Part shown: one piece after another, positions 46,109-58,440 of the stretch
Layout: every line of letters starts with the position of its first letter
How positions within the stretch are numbered: the first letter of the stretch is position 1
NCBI GenBank assembly: GCA_029962745.1
Contig: CM057165.1
Location: 5,786,709 to 5,850,708, forward strand
Length of the DNA: 64,000 nt
Source: Echinometra lucunter
Lineage: Eukaryota; Echinodermata; Echinoidea; Camarodonta; Echinometridae
Direction of reading: 5' to 3'
Made by a program: the position numbers and the translations under genes
Notes under the pieces: model-generated
Database searches by the model: none
What the model was told of the DNA's origin: nothing
The model's input: the letters and a program-made list of their open reading frames with translations, nothing else

Positions 46109-46940
46109 ACACAATTTTATGCATTTATATTTATCAAAGTACAGTATGTCAGATCTGGTTTTGCCAGGGAGTGTCTGCATCCTATCCGCCCACGAGTCTC
46201 ATTACCTAGCTTTTCATTCAAGAATTATAGAAACTGCTTAAGTACAAATCTGGGGCGAATCCCATGCAGCATTAAGTATATTTAGCTGAACATGCTGAAT
46301 ATACTCCCTACTCGATGTACTGTGAAATTGTTACGTATTTCTGCGTGTATTCCGAGGAAAGCAATTATGCAAATTAGGAATTGTGACGAGCTGCAGAAGT
46401 CATTCGGGCATTCTCTTGACCAAGCCTTGAATCCAGTGTACTACGATTTAATCCGCTCTATACTTAAAAGGAGCTTAAAATTCAAACGCTTTGGGGAATT
46501 CATTAGAATGATAAATCCAAGTGGCTTTACTCTTCTCTGCAATGTCCTTTGAAGAATGATGAACGATGCCTCGGGGTGCAGAATTGAGTAGGATAATATC
46601 CAAGCAGTAATAATCAGGGAAGTGGGATACGTGTAGGGAGAGAAAATTATAGAGACAATATTTTACATAATAATTATGAAATATTGTGATCTCGACATAC
46701 ATTGTACTGATGTGTATGAAGACAAAGGAGAAAGATAGGATCACAGTATATGTCAAATTTGGTTTCGTCAGGCGGTGCATGGAGGAAGGTTGGAATATAT
46801 CTGAACCTTTTGTTTGTCGAAGATCCTGCAGTTTTATTTGATGTTCTTCATCTTTTCCTCTCCTCCTCCTTCTTTATTCCATTTCATCATTTTTTTTTGT
46901 TCTTCTTCTTATTCTTCGTCTTCGTCTTCTTCATCATCAT
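46109..46940. other. no gene seen
   Basis: AT-rich. The 86-residue ORF at 46292-46552 has no recognisable domain. Confidence 0.35.
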
Positions 46941-46942
46941 CA

Positions 46943-47215
46943 TCATCTTCTTCTTCTTCTTCTTCTTCTTCTTCTTCTTCTTCTTCTTCTTCTTCTTCTT
47001 CTTCTTCTTCTTCTTCTTCTTCTTCTTCTTCTTCTTCTTCTTCTTCTTCTTCTTCTTCTTCTTCTTCTTCTTCTTCTTCTTCCTCTTTCTTTCTTCTTCG
47101 TCTCCTTCTTCTTCTTGTTATTCTTCCTTGATTCCTCCTCCTCCTCCTCCTCCTTCTTCTTCTTCTTGTTCTCCTCCTCCTCCTCCTCCTTCTCCTCCTC
47201 CTCCTCTTTCCCAGC
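46943..47215. repeat. (TTC)n and (TCC)n microsatellite
   Basis: About 140 bases of TTC, followed by CCT-rich triplets. The poly-Phe and poly-Ser ORFs are artefacts. Confidence 0.95.
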
Positions 47216-47472
47216 CTAAAATGTAGAGGGTTGTCTACTGTCTCTAACTCTCCACGCTACATACTGCATACATTGCATGGGGGTATCGATAGTCAGCTGG
47301 ATGATCTGAAATTCCATCTCTATTTTCGCGCCAAACCTTGTCAGGAGCGTGCATGTTCTTCGGATGAAGAATGGGCTGGTGTCAAGTGGTATCAGAGGTC
47401 GCCCGGAGGATATTTTTTGCGACGGTTGTTGACTGGAGTCAATGCAATTTAGAGCCCTTTTCGAAGGCCGCC

Positions 47473-47610
47473 CAGGGGCCAGTTTCACGAAACCGTCATA
47501 AGTCTATGTTCATGGACATCCTACTGAAACGCGTGTTAATTCTACAACACACATTTCAATGGGATTTCCAAGAAGTATAGATTTAAGGCGGTTTCGAGAA
47601 ACTGGCCCTA
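47473..47610. mobile_element. short palindromic MITE, family shared with 22062
   Basis: CAGGGGCCAGTTTCACGAAA at the left is mirrored by TTTCGAGAAACTGGCCCT at the right, with a central hairpin at ACGCGTGTTAA...CACAC. It is a full-length relative of 22062-22202. Confidence 0.75.
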
Positions 47611-49772
47611 GATTACTAAGTGTCAGGTTCACCTTCGATCGAGCTCTAAATAAAACATTGTGGATAAAACATTGTCCACTTATAGGTAAACACTAAACAC
47701 CTAAAATTCCTTTTTTTTTTGGAGGGGGGGGGGGGGTTTTTTTTAAAAGGCTTGTTGGTTGGGGAAATCCAGTCTAATGTAAATACCACCCCAAATAGGC
47801 AAAACTTACTCGACCTATTTCAGAATGCGTGGATATATTGTATGTGTAAGTCAACACCTGAAATAAGTATACTTTTCGTTGTTTTCATACAGTTTTTGTA
47901 GAAGTATAGCCTTCACCTCATCTGAGAAACAAAAGAGATATAAACTGATAAATAAGAGGTGAGCCATATCCAGACGGATCTAATCTGCTCAAGTTTTTTT
48001 TTTTCATTTGCTTGTTTCCCGTTGTTTTAACTTTTTTGTAGCACCCCCCCCCCCCGATCGAGCTCCAAATTTGAGTAATCTACAGCCAGTACTGTTCACT
48101 TAGCGTTTTCTCATACTAATGTTAAATATTCTACACCGAATTCAACAAGGGCTTCTGTAGCAGTACAAACCTATCAAAATGCTGATAGCTGGTTGTATTG
48201 CTACCTATATAGGTAAACAAATCGAATGTCATGAACAGAACGAATTGGATACAACGGTGGCGTATCCAGTTCGCCAAAAGAGGGGCAAAATAACTCAGCT
48301 TGCGATAAGTGGCAAGGAAAAAAAAACAACTTTTGATGACAGTTATTGCAGAATGTCCTGTATCTCGTGTTTACTGGGAGCAATCTAACAATTATTGATT
48401 TCCAAATGATCACCTAAAATTCTGGCTACATGTTATTTTCTAAAACCTGCCAGGAGGAACCAATTGCCCCCCCCCCCACCCCCTCTTTCCTCCTCAAAAC
48501 GCGCTAAATGAGATGCAATTCAATATTTATTCGGCGTAAGGATGGGTTCAAAGTTTAATTCTTCAATTTACATGATTTGAGGATTAGAGCCAAATATTTC
48601 CATTGATATGCACTATAGCGTATACAAAGGTGGGCCCCGGAGGGGGGGGGGGGGGAGGGGGCAATTCGCCCCTCGAGACGGACATCAGATCAGAGAGAGA
48701 AAAAAATAGAACCTCAATGTTCAATATTCGTTTTTAAGTGAATATAATTCTTTAGATGCTCTTAGAAACGCAGGTATACACATTCTCAAACAAGGGCCCT
48801 CAAAACAAAAATCGTTTCCTTCCCATGGATCACAATAAGTCGAGGTGGTTTACCCCTCTTTGGCCTAAAGGTCTAGGTACGCCATGCATTGGTGATATCG
48901 GCGATTATGATGTTTGGAATTTGCTCCTTTTGATTACTCAGTTGGTATTCATTGTCTGTGTAAACACGGCCAACTATTCACTCGGCGTCATAATCTTCTA
49001 TTTTTTCTGAAGAAAAAAAGAAATGGGTATTTCGAAATCATTCACTGAACTATGATCTATTCCGTGTTAAATTAACGAAAGGCAAACTTTTGAAAGCAGT
49101 TATATCTGATTCTTAGTATCGTTTCAACTTCCTCATCTCCTGCTCCATGCAAAATATAATTTGCCTAATATAAAGGGTTGCTATTAGCTTTCTATTCTCT
49201 CTTTTGATAGACTTCAGTCTATTCAGATGTTCTAGCTTTTTGTCATGTATATTTTCTCTTTTAAATATAGGAATAACAAGATATAAACAACCAATAAAAA
49301 ATAATAAAATTCTGAGTCTAAATTCTAAAATATTGATTTCGAAACTTTGATTCATGCTGGGTTGAATTAAAGGATCGAGTATAATGTGAGTACACCCTTT
49401 TTGCCATTTCATTTTTGTGATACGTAAACAAAAACAAACACAATATGCATAGGCCTACTTCTTAATTTTGGAATGAGTGAGCATACCTTTCAATGAAACA
49501 TAATCGTACACCAACGCAACTCGCCTTTTCAAATCATTCTAACTACAAAGAGATTGATGGAAAATCATTTCCTTTCTTACTTATCCTTGGACGAAACATG
49601 CTTTTCATTCATGAAAAAGGATATAGACTAGGGATAGAATAAACAAAGAGAAACATAAGAGAAGGTTGAAGGTTGGGCAGAGATAAAGAGAGAAAAGGGT
49701 AAGAGAGAAGAAAGGGAAGTAGGTGAAAGAAGGTAGAGAGGGGGAGGGGGAGAGGGGATGAGAAGGAAGCAA

Positions 49773-49807
<35 letters not shown>

Positions 49808-51726
49808 TGGCAAAGATAAAGAGATATGGGGAGCGATAGAGAGAAAGATTAAGGGTCTTTCAATGTAATCCGTTTATGTATCGCATCAAAGATAAGGAGA
49901 TACTTTCCTTCCAAACTTCTCACTTCAGTCTTCCTGCAGTATTTCTCCATATTCTGGTACATGGTTAATAAGTTCAAGCCTACTGTTTCAGTCATAGTGA
50001 CACTTGTGACCGTTTAAGAACAATCGACCCGAAAAATTTTACATTCCTTTAAGGTAATTGGCTGGTAGTTGCATGAATATCAAAACATCATAAACAAAAC
50101 ATCATATCAAAACATCATTTTCCTTCGCATTTATAGTAATTTTATTTTACCATTCCATTTCCTGACGGTTTGCCTCCGGTAACTTTGTAAAATTATTCTG
50201 CTTATTTTGAACATAAGAACACTTCTTAATCCTTGGGGAATAGTAGCTAATGTACTTCTAAGATAGATCTTATTAAAGTCTATAATGCTGACCAATAATT
50301 AGGCTAATCATGCTATTATAGATATAGTGATATTAGCCATGTTAACTAGAACTGTCAAACGTGGCAGACGGACTGCATGATAAATGATAGCATACATGTA
50401 ATAAGTGTGAAACTTCCGATACTCAGTATTCCAATTGGGTTGATATGTGTCTTCTTAATAAGTGTAAAAATTAATCCGAATACTGCACTTATACCACAGC
50501 GTGAGGAACATTTTGTCATGCACACACGAGTGACATGGTGAAGCGCATTATATGGTTTCAAAGAGTACAAAGCGCAGTGACGTTAAACCGTATGAATGGG
50601 CAAGGGAGAATATGAATGGCAAAATGCGAAATGTAAACCTTCACTGGTTATTGTTAGTTCGAAGTTGACAAGGTTTGCACCGTGAAAAGAATTATACACA
50701 ATATAGGGTACGGTTTGTACGTTCTGCAGAACGCATAGTACTGCGGCGTATGTATACCTTAATCTATCCATGTATTCTTACCCAGGTCTGCCATGGATTA
50801 TGAGAGGAGTGGTCACAACTTCTTCCTTTAAGATAAGTCCTGTGGAAATCCTTAATCTTAACCTCGCAGACGACAGCGACGCACGATCAAGTCGATCACA
50901 GATGTAATCTCAGCGCCACGACTACCGGTTTCCCGCCTTGGTGAACGATAACAAATTAGAGCAGACGACGAAGCGCACTGCACAGTCGCGTCGCGTCCCG
51001 CTCCCCGTTGAACAAACACGGTCCCTATTCGGAGTACTTTGTACAAGGGTGATAGATGTTTTATTTGCTAATTATCAGATCAGTTCAAACAAGTCTGCAT
51101 TAGCTCACTGTTCTCATAGTTCAGTCCGTGCATGTGCGCTAATTCATTCCCTGAATATATGATAAATACTTGACGAGTGGGCCGGGCGAGTGGGCAACTT
51201 GGTTGATAATAGGTTGTTCATGTATTCAATTACAAACTCTGGCTTAAAAATAGAGCTATTTTTGCTTGTTACTGCCCCCCAAACAAAAACGCGACGCCCG
51301 GGGGAGTACATACTATACCTCATTTACGCGCTCTTGTGAACACTGCACAATGAGAGGGGGTTTGCTTTTTTTTTTTTTATTATCATTACTATTGCGGTTC
51401 ACTTCAGCAAAATACTACGTTTTGACTGGCAGTCGTGTAGATTTAAAGCGTAAAAGTGACCTCGAATATCTGTCTTATGTCAAATGTGGCAAGCTTTTGA
51501 CATGCTTTTAAGTGTTTTCATAGTTTTGACTCGATGACCTTTTTGCGTGTATTTTGGGCTCCTCTGTAAATATTTGATACACAGTTCGCAGTGGACCAAC
51601 CAACGTAAGCGCCCGTCAAGAAATGCTGAATGGAGCGTAGGTGGAGCTATGTGGCGCTATTTCTCTTCTATTGTCACTTATTTGGGGTAAGCACTATATA
51701 GGTATCAATCCTGCAGACGCAAGCTG
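47611..51726. other. gene-poor stretch
   Basis: About 4.1 kb of AT-rich sequence with G/C-runs (about 47724-47736, 48043-48054, 48466-48477 and 48642-48655) and a GA-rich tract (49628-49810). ORFs are short and overlap on both strands. I see no exon with a recognisable product. Confidence 0.45.
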
Positions 51727-51756
51727 AAACCCTAATCCTAATCCTAACCCTAATCC
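51727..51756 (-). repeat. telomere-like repeat at the gap edge
   Basis: AACCCTAATCCTAATCCTAA-type units run straight into the N gap. They are imperfect CCCTAA repeats in the opposite sense to the array at 2180. Confidence 0.6.
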
Positions 51757-52256
51757 NNNNNNNNNNNNNNNNNNNNNNNNNNNNNNNNNNNNNNNNNNNN
51801 NNNNNNNNNNNNNNNNNNNNNNNNNNNNNNNNNNNNNNNNNNNNNNNNNNNNNNNNNNNNNNNNNNNNNNNNNNNNNNNNNNNNNNNNNNNNNNNNNNNN
51901 NNNNNNNNNNNNNNNNNNNNNNNNNNNNNNNNNNNNNNNNNNNNNNNNNNNNNNNNNNNNNNNNNNNNNNNNNNNNNNNNNNNNNNNNNNNNNNNNNNNN
52001 NNNNNNNNNNNNNNNNNNNNNNNNNNNNNNNNNNNNNNNNNNNNNNNNNNNNNNNNNNNNNNNNNNNNNNNNNNNNNNNNNNNNNNNNNNNNNNNNNNNN
52101 NNNNNNNNNNNNNNNNNNNNNNNNNNNNNNNNNNNNNNNNNNNNNNNNNNNNNNNNNNNNNNNNNNNNNNNNNNNNNNNNNNNNNNNNNNNNNNNNNNNN
52201 NNNNNNNNNNNNNNNNNNNNNNNNNNNNNNNNNNNNNNNNNNNNNNNNNNNNNNNN
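51757..52256. other. assembly gap (500 N)
   Basis: Exactly 500 N between a telomere-like repeat and a GA run. The round number suggests an estimated or nominal gap size. Confidence 0.98.

Positions 52257-52328
<72 letters not shown>
52257..52328. repeat. (GA)n microsatellite
   Basis: Pure GA repeats begin at the gap edge, so the true tract may be longer. Confidence 0.95.
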
Positions 52329-52331
<3 letters not shown>

Positions 52332-52659
52332 GGAAAATGAGAGGTGTATGAACAAGTCCAACGTATGCCCTAAATAAATCTGAACCAACACTGGTATATC
52401 GGTACTCATGTTACTGGTTCTGTGCTATCGTTGGTGTATCGTAATGGTACTATGCTATTGTTTGTATATCGTTTAGGTACTATGCTATTGTGAAATATAA
52501 ATTTCAATAGAATTTTGTTTTTAATGTAAAATCATTCATTTTGATATTTTCTCTCATGTAAGCTCTAGAAGGGCTATAATAATATCTAAACTTTTCAGAT
52601 ATACATCCACTCGAGCTTGGACTTACAAGCATTGCTTCTTTAGCATGCACCCCTGATCC

Positions 52660-52925
52660 ATTCTTCAAATACATTTTAGTTTTGTGCTACATAAATAATA
52701 TCACATTGTGGGTTGTTATGTTTTATATCATTATTTCATTTATCATGCTTTGTACACGCTTGAATTCATGTTTAGAATGAAAATGAAATAAATAAATCAA
52801 ATCAAATATATACATGTGCGCTGGCGCATTGCGTTGCTATGATGGATGCTTCGAAATAAAATAAATTTCATTTTATTTATTTATTTATTTATTTATTTCA
52901 CTTCTTTAAAGAGTGACCAGTTCAG
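52660..52925. mobile_element. two probable LINE tails, opposed
   Basis: 52660-52808 ends AATAAATAAATCAAATCAAAT on the plus strand. 52855-52925 begins with a (TTTA)n run followed by sequence resembling the reverse of such a tail. No coding sequence remains. Confidence 0.4.
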
Positions 52926-53141
52926 CTACATATCAAATCAAAATATATACATATATACATCATTTCCCGATGAAACTCTATGGGCGAAAAATCGAACTTC
53001 AAGATCTCTTACAGAGTTTTTAATCATTTCATGTTGATTAAAAAAACCCCACACATTATAGGCCGGGGGTGCGTTCAGAGCACCTGACGAAATAGAATCA
53101 TGTTCCCTTCACCCTGTGCGCGTGAATCTGGCGTTTTTAAA

Positions 53142-53172
53142 AAGCAAAAAAAAAAAAAAAAAAAAAAAAAAA
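53142..53172. repeat. A homopolymer
   Basis: A run of about 28 A. Confidence 0.85.
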
Positions 53173-53529
53173 GGAAGAAAAACAAATGAAAATAGCTGTT
53201 TTCCATGACAACATTATTTGATGACGTGGCCCTCTCAAGCTGTTCTGTAAAGTTCAACATTCTCTCAATTCCAAATTGCGTCTTCGATCCCACTCCAAAA
53301 TGCTTTTGAACTCAAGATCTTATTCCACGGGGTACTTAAAATGTAACTCAGTCCACTTTCCAGATGATAATTAGAAAAATATTTCTGGGAAAGGGCGCAA
53401 AAATTGTGTCAGGTGAAAACTATAGCTTCCCAATTAACTTCCTATTACAGAATCACTTCGTAAACCTTCGTTTGTTGCGTGGTTAATCAGCATACATGTA
53501 CTTTGTTCATGAGTACGGTCTTTCACTTC

Positions 53530-53581
53530 TCTTTTCTTTCTCTCTCTCTCTCTCTCTCTCTCTCCTTTCTCCCCGGCTCTC

Positions 53582-53642
<61 letters not shown>

Positions 53643-53800
53643 ATTGTCTTTCTTTCACCATCTCCCTCTTTAATTCCCAACTCTCTCCTCTCCCTATCTT
53701 TCCTCTCCCTTTCTTTCTTTCTCTTTTCTCTCCTCCCTCACGCTCTCTCCTCACTCACTCACTCTCTCTCTCTCTCCCCTCTCTCTATCTTTATCTTACC
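53530..53800. repeat. (CT)n-rich tract
   Basis: CT dinucleotides with TATC and CCCT interruptions. Confidence 0.9.
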
Positions 53801-54941
53801 CTAACGCCCATCTGTTCTAGGGTTTGATTCCCCTCTACACCTCAAAAAAGAAGAGTAAACTCCTACTCGATACTTAGTAAAATTTATCGGATTTTTTACC
53901 AAATTTATCAGTACTTTATATCCAGCATAATATGCATGTTTCTTGTTTATCCCACGTTTGAAAAGTTTACTACAGCTATTTAAAGTATCACTTTTCTTTT
54001 TTTTTTCTCACCCAATTTTCACACTCCCCTCTGTCCACCACTCTTCGTTTCTGCATGAATATTTGCGTATCATTTCCCAAGGAATTCTAATCGAGAAGCT
54101 TCCAAGGTATTTCTGTTCATTTACTGTTGCTCAAAAAATAATTCACCTGAAATTGTCAACATTTGCATGACAATTGTTTTAAAGTCAGTGCGGGACAGCA
54201 TTAAGAGGGTGTGCTGTTCAGAATATCGCACTGGCATTCACGGGGCGTGTTACCAAAGAATATATATTTACGAAGAACCCTCAGTACCGCAATAAAGCAC
54301 GCGTACGTATTGTAGTACAAGTCAATCGGGGAAAGCCTATAGCCTTTATCAAGACGGCCCAGAGAAAAAGATTTTAGCCTTTATCTATAGACGTTTGTAT
54401 TTCTTTTCTTCTTTATTTTCTTATTTTTCTGTAAATCGCTTTTGGTAAAGAGCCTAAAAGGTGAAGGGCATAACATAATCAATATTGATATTGTACCGTA
54501 ATAAAAATAAAACTTATGTCCACCAACAGATATGATCAACTCTAACTGCAACAGGCAAGGGAGTAATGGTGAGAATCAGAAGGGCCAGAGCTAATAAGTT
54601 ATACAGGAGAAATTGCTGTGAAATTCTATATAATGGGGGGGGGGGGGGGGGACGTGTTTCCTGATATTAAGCTCTATATGAGCAAACGCTGGGATATCTG
54701 ACAGTGATGTCATGAAATTCTGAAATGAGATTAATAAACAGGAGATCTTCAAGTTTTTCTCTTAATCAGAATATCTTATATAATAATGTATCACGATTTA
54801 TGCAAATTACAAACCTATAAAATATAGGCTTTATTATGTTCAAAGTCCATAGAGACAGGTGAAAGGGCTTTGAAAAAATGAGATTACGTGCGAGCAATAC
54901 AAAGACTATTCAAATATCTCTTACCTGGGTGGCCCAGCACG
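53801..54941. other. no gene seen
   Basis: AT-rich; G-run at 54635-54651. Confidence 0.35.
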
Positions 54942-56581
54942 CAGTGGCGTAACAGCCGGGGGGGGGGGGGGCGGGGGGGGGGCACTCTGCCCCCCTGAAG
55001 GATTTCAGCGGGAAAATCCACCAAACCACCGGGAAAAAATGAAAAGGAGGAAGGAAAGGAAGAAAAAGGAAGGGAGAAAGGGAAAGGAAGAAAAAGAAAG
55101 GAAAAGAAAGAAGAAGAAAGGAAAAGAAAGAAGGAGAAAGGGAAAGAAAGAAGGAGAAAGGGGAGAAAGAAGAAGAGAGAGAGGGAAAAGAGGGAAAGGG
55201 GGAAAAAAGAAGAAAGCAAAGGGAAACAAAAAAAAATGGGGGAAAATTTAGTACCAAACCCGGAGTTTCCCGGTGCTCCACTCCCTGGACAACCGCAGTG
55301 GCTTCCCTGTAGACCCCCATCAGGCGCCCTAAACCAGAACCCTGGGCCCCACCCGCTAAAGGCTTCGCAACAAGCAACTCGCGGTGCGGGCTTATCTCCG
55401 CATATTCTATTTCTAGACTTAGTTACCGGGAAATTTTCGGCTCTGCCCCCCCCCCCCCCCGATAACAGGCAGAAAATGTATGAGACCGGTAACAGACAAC
55501 GAACAATTCAGAGCTTCCGCGCTTCGCGCGGGAGGGGAAAATCACCATCCCTCCACCCTTCCCCTAGCATGCCTAGGGAGTGCGCTTGCACTAACGTTTT
55601 CCTAAAAGAAAATCCTAGCTACACCACTGATTCTAAACTTAATTATAGGGAAATTTTTGGCTATGCGTATGCCCCCTCCCCCCCCCCCCCCTCGATAACA
55701 GGCAGAGAGCGTAAGAAGAGCGGGAACTGACAGCGAAAAAACGTCGGAGCTTCCGCGCTTTGCGCGGGAGGGGGGAAACTCCCCCCCTCCCTGCACCCTC
55801 CCTCCTAGCATGCCTAGGGAGCACTACCGTCCTCCTAAAATGAAATCCTCCTACCGACAACTAGCAATGCAGAGAAACGTCGGAGCTTCCGTGCTTCGCG
55901 CGGGAGGGGGGGGGGGGGGGGCGGAAACTCCCCCCTTACCTGCACCCTCCCCTCTTGGTGTAAATTCCATGGGGGGGGGGTGGGGATCTATCCCCCCCCC
56001 CACCTGGGGGAGAGAGGGGATGGTGTGTACAAATTTCCCGCCATGCAGACACACTTTTTAAAGAAGAAAATATATTTTAATTATTAATCAGTTAGTAAAA
56101 ATTCTGAATATATATCTGTCATAAACAATTATCATAGTTTAGAATTTCTATTTGAAAATGCTACTGAAAACAAAAAAGTGGTTATTTTTGGCTCGCTCCG
56201 CTCGCTCGTCAAAATCTTAGGATTCCATCAAAAAATGCGATTAAACTCGAGAAAAGTGGTTATTTTTGGCTCGCTCGCATCGCTCTTTCGTCATATTTTT
56301 GGATTTTTATTCGAAAATGCGATTCAAAAGCAAAAAAGTGATTATTTTCGGCTCGCTCGCTTCGCTCGCTCGTAAAATAGATATCAAAATGTGTGTGACA
56401 GGGAAAAAAATCGTTTAAAAAGTTTTTAATCCCCCACTCCTCAAATTGGATTTACGCCGATGAGCACTACCGTCCTCCTAAAAATGCAGTCCTAGCTACG
56501 CCACAAATTCTAGACATAGACTAGTTACCGGAAAATTTTTAGGCTCTGCCCCCCTGATAACAGGTACCTGTTACGCCCCTG
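54942..56581. mobile_element. hAT-like element, inverted relative of 18015-21599
   Basis: Ends CAGTGGCGTAACAG (54942) and CTGTTACGCCCCTG (ending 56581) match the ends of the 18-21.6 kb element in opposite orientation. The purine tract after the left end and the block with CCCGGTGCTCCACTCCCTGG match inverted sequence there. Three or four partial copies of a block with GTCGGAGCTTCCGCGCTT and CTAGCATGCCTAGGGAG lie inside. The flanking 8-mers differ, so the insertion scar is lost or an end is secondary. Confidence 0.75.
55480..55975 (+). repeat. internal tandem copies in the hAT-like element
   Basis: The sequence GAGCTTCCGCGCTT(C/T)GCGCGGGAGGGG, then CCCTCC and CATGCCTAGGGAG, recurs near 55510, 55748 and 55883 with changing flanks. 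The unit is roughly 130-240 bp. Confidence 0.6.
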
Positions 56582-57396
56582 GATGAGTGTTCTGTTGCGC
56601 ACCGCACGAAAGTGAAAGCGACAGTAAATTTTGTACTTTATTGAACGTCATGTGATCAAATTTAAACCAATAGGATGCACACTTACATATTCAAGTGGAT
56701 AGTGCCTCTCATCGATAGCGATCATCCTTTCCATTGGGCGAACATGTTAAATGCTTCAAACCCATCATGCTATTATTCAATAATTCTGCACTTCATGTCG
56801 TCATCTTGGTAAGACCAAGGAGCTCTGTTTGAAGCTCCTTGGTTAGACATTCAACCTCGTTTCGGTTTCATCGAACTTCTTCATTATGTCATTCAATACA
56901 CTTTCCAGGGTTAGTTGTTTCAAGATGTATTTTACATATGACATTTTTATAGACCAGTCAAACGGATGTCTGTCAGTCCGGCATCTGTTGTTCTCTCAAT
57001 CGGTCAGCTCAGCATCTTGTAAAATCTGTCACATGTAATGTATACTGAATAAACAAACAGGAAGTCCAAATGCACCTATTATATAGTTGCGTCGTCACAA
57101 TACTAGAATTCTTATTCATTATCATTATTTGCATGTACAGAATCAGAGTGGTATTGACATTTTGTGCCACAAGAGCAACGTGCGAGCAGGCGATTTACAC
57201 GTTCGGGCATCGGTATTTTCACTTAAGCGGAACACAGTAAATATTGTGTGGCATTTTGCCAGTGATACCACTTTTTTTGTAATATTCGTATTCTTGCATC
57301 GAGCTAGAATAGGGAAAACGTTTACAACAGGGAGAAACGGAACTACTCTGTTTTATCTCTGATCATTTCACTCTGAGATTGCAGATCGATACAAGC
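56582..57396. other. 5' flank of the mucin-like receptor gene
   Basis: AT-rich. A potential 3' splice site, GATTGCAG, ends at 57384, so a 5' non-coding exon may lie upstream. No clear TATA box was identified. Confidence 0.4.
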
Positions 57397-58440
57397 ATGA
57401 TGGGAAGTTTCATTGTTTCCGTTTCTCTTGTGCTATGTACTGTCTTATATACAAAGATTTCTGATGGATCATCCATATTGGTGACGAGAAATGTCGGCGA
57501 TGAGCTAACGGCCCGGACCTTTGTCAGTTCCCCTACCAGCGCACCGCTAACCACCACGCTGAAAGCGTCTATTACCATGACTTCACAATCAACATTAAAA
57601 TCGAAACAGCTACACTCTAGTTCATCACCGTCGCTTGCCCATTCATCAACAACGTCTTCGGATTCCCCATTAACTACTCTCCTGACAAGCTCGGAGAAGG
57701 TACCTCTGTCTACACAACGAGTGGAAAACTCATCCGAAGACTCAATTTCTATTGTGCCAAATAACGTCTCGCAGCAAACGTTCCGTCCAACGTCACCCTC
57801 ACCTGAGATATCTTCTTTAACACCGCAGAGAGTATCTTCAACGTCGCAGACTCCATCAACAGTGACACATACCACTTCTGAATCAGTAACAAAGAAAATA
57901 AAACTGACCCGCAACGGGTTAATAATAATTACCCTTTCCGGTTGTCTCCTTGGAGTAGGCCTAGTTCTGACATCGGTGGTTCTCGTTACGACTTTGAAAC
58001 GAAAGTGTAAATCAAATCGTGGTCGAGCTAATATCAGCGGTACACTAGGAAGTGTGTCTGACCTCAAACATGAGGTGAGTCCCGACCATCACAGGCATCG
58101 AGAGAGGAATACCACGGATATCGAAAGATATACAGCCAGAGAAGATAACGTCTGTCCATATCCGAGCAGCTTTCTACCGCTGAAAGAAACTCCGGAGGGG
58201 GCAAATGAAGAGTTATATGAAGAGGTTGACAACACCCTACATGGAGACTGTAGTGAGGAAAACTACTGCAACGCCACAAACTTGGAAGAAAAGGGCAAGA
58301 GGGATCGTGCTTATCCCCTCTTTAGAGATGGGGATGAGGATGATTATTTGGTTCCCAACGTAAGAGATGGGGATGAGGATGATTATATGGTTCCCAACGT
58401 AAGAGATGGGGATGACAAACTATATATGAATCTCAACTGA
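57397..58440 (+). CDS. mucin-like type I membrane protein with tyrosine-motif repeats
   Basis: A single open frame of 347 residues from ATG 57397 (ATG 57400 is an alternative) to TGA 58438-58440. It starts MMGSFIVSVSLVLCTVLYT, a signal peptide. An ectodomain of about 150 residues rich in Ser, Thr and Pro follows and is probably heavily O-glycosylated, with no cysteine-rich domain. A transmembrane helix (about 174-200, GLIIITLSGCLLGVGLVLTS) ends in the stop-transfer sequence LKRKCK. The tail of about 145 residues carries ELYEEV (Y274), SEENYCNAT (Y290), DDYLVPNV (Y317), DDYMVPNV (Y330) and KLYMNLN (Y343). YxVP fits the pYxxP type bound by Crk SH2 domains, and YMNL fits the pYxN type bound by Grb2. 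Signalling is therefore inferred. The last three units are exact 39-bp repeats. No named orthologue is recognised. Confidence 0.8.
   Translation: MMGSFIVSVSLVLCTVLYTKISDGSSILVTRNVGDELTARTFVSSPTSAPLTTTLKASITMTSQSTLKSKQLHSSSSPSLAHSSTTSSDSPLTTLLTSSEKVPLSTQRVENSSEDSISIVPNNVSQQTFRPTSPSPEISSLTPQRVSSTSQTPSTVTHTTSESVTKKIKLTRNGLIIITLSGCLLGVGLVLTSVVLVTTLKRKCKSNRGRANISGTLGSVSDLKHEVSPDHHRHRERNTTDIERYTAREDNVCPYPSSFLPLKETPEGANEELYEEVDNTLHGDCSEENYCNATNLEEKGKRDRAYPLFRDGDEDDYLVPNVRDGDEDDYMVPNVRDGDDKLYMNLN

Noticed and set aside
46292..46552. 86-residue ORF as a possible exon
   Set aside because: It has fairly ordinary composition but no splice context, family motif or neighbour support.
46750..47226. 158-residue poly-Phe/Ser ORF
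   Set aside because: It is a translation of the (TTC)n tract and has no domain.
57363..58067. 234-residue minus-strand ORF opposite the mucin-like gene
   Set aside because: It is a shadow of the plus-strand frame, which has a signal peptide, membrane segment and tyrosine motifs; the minus product has none.
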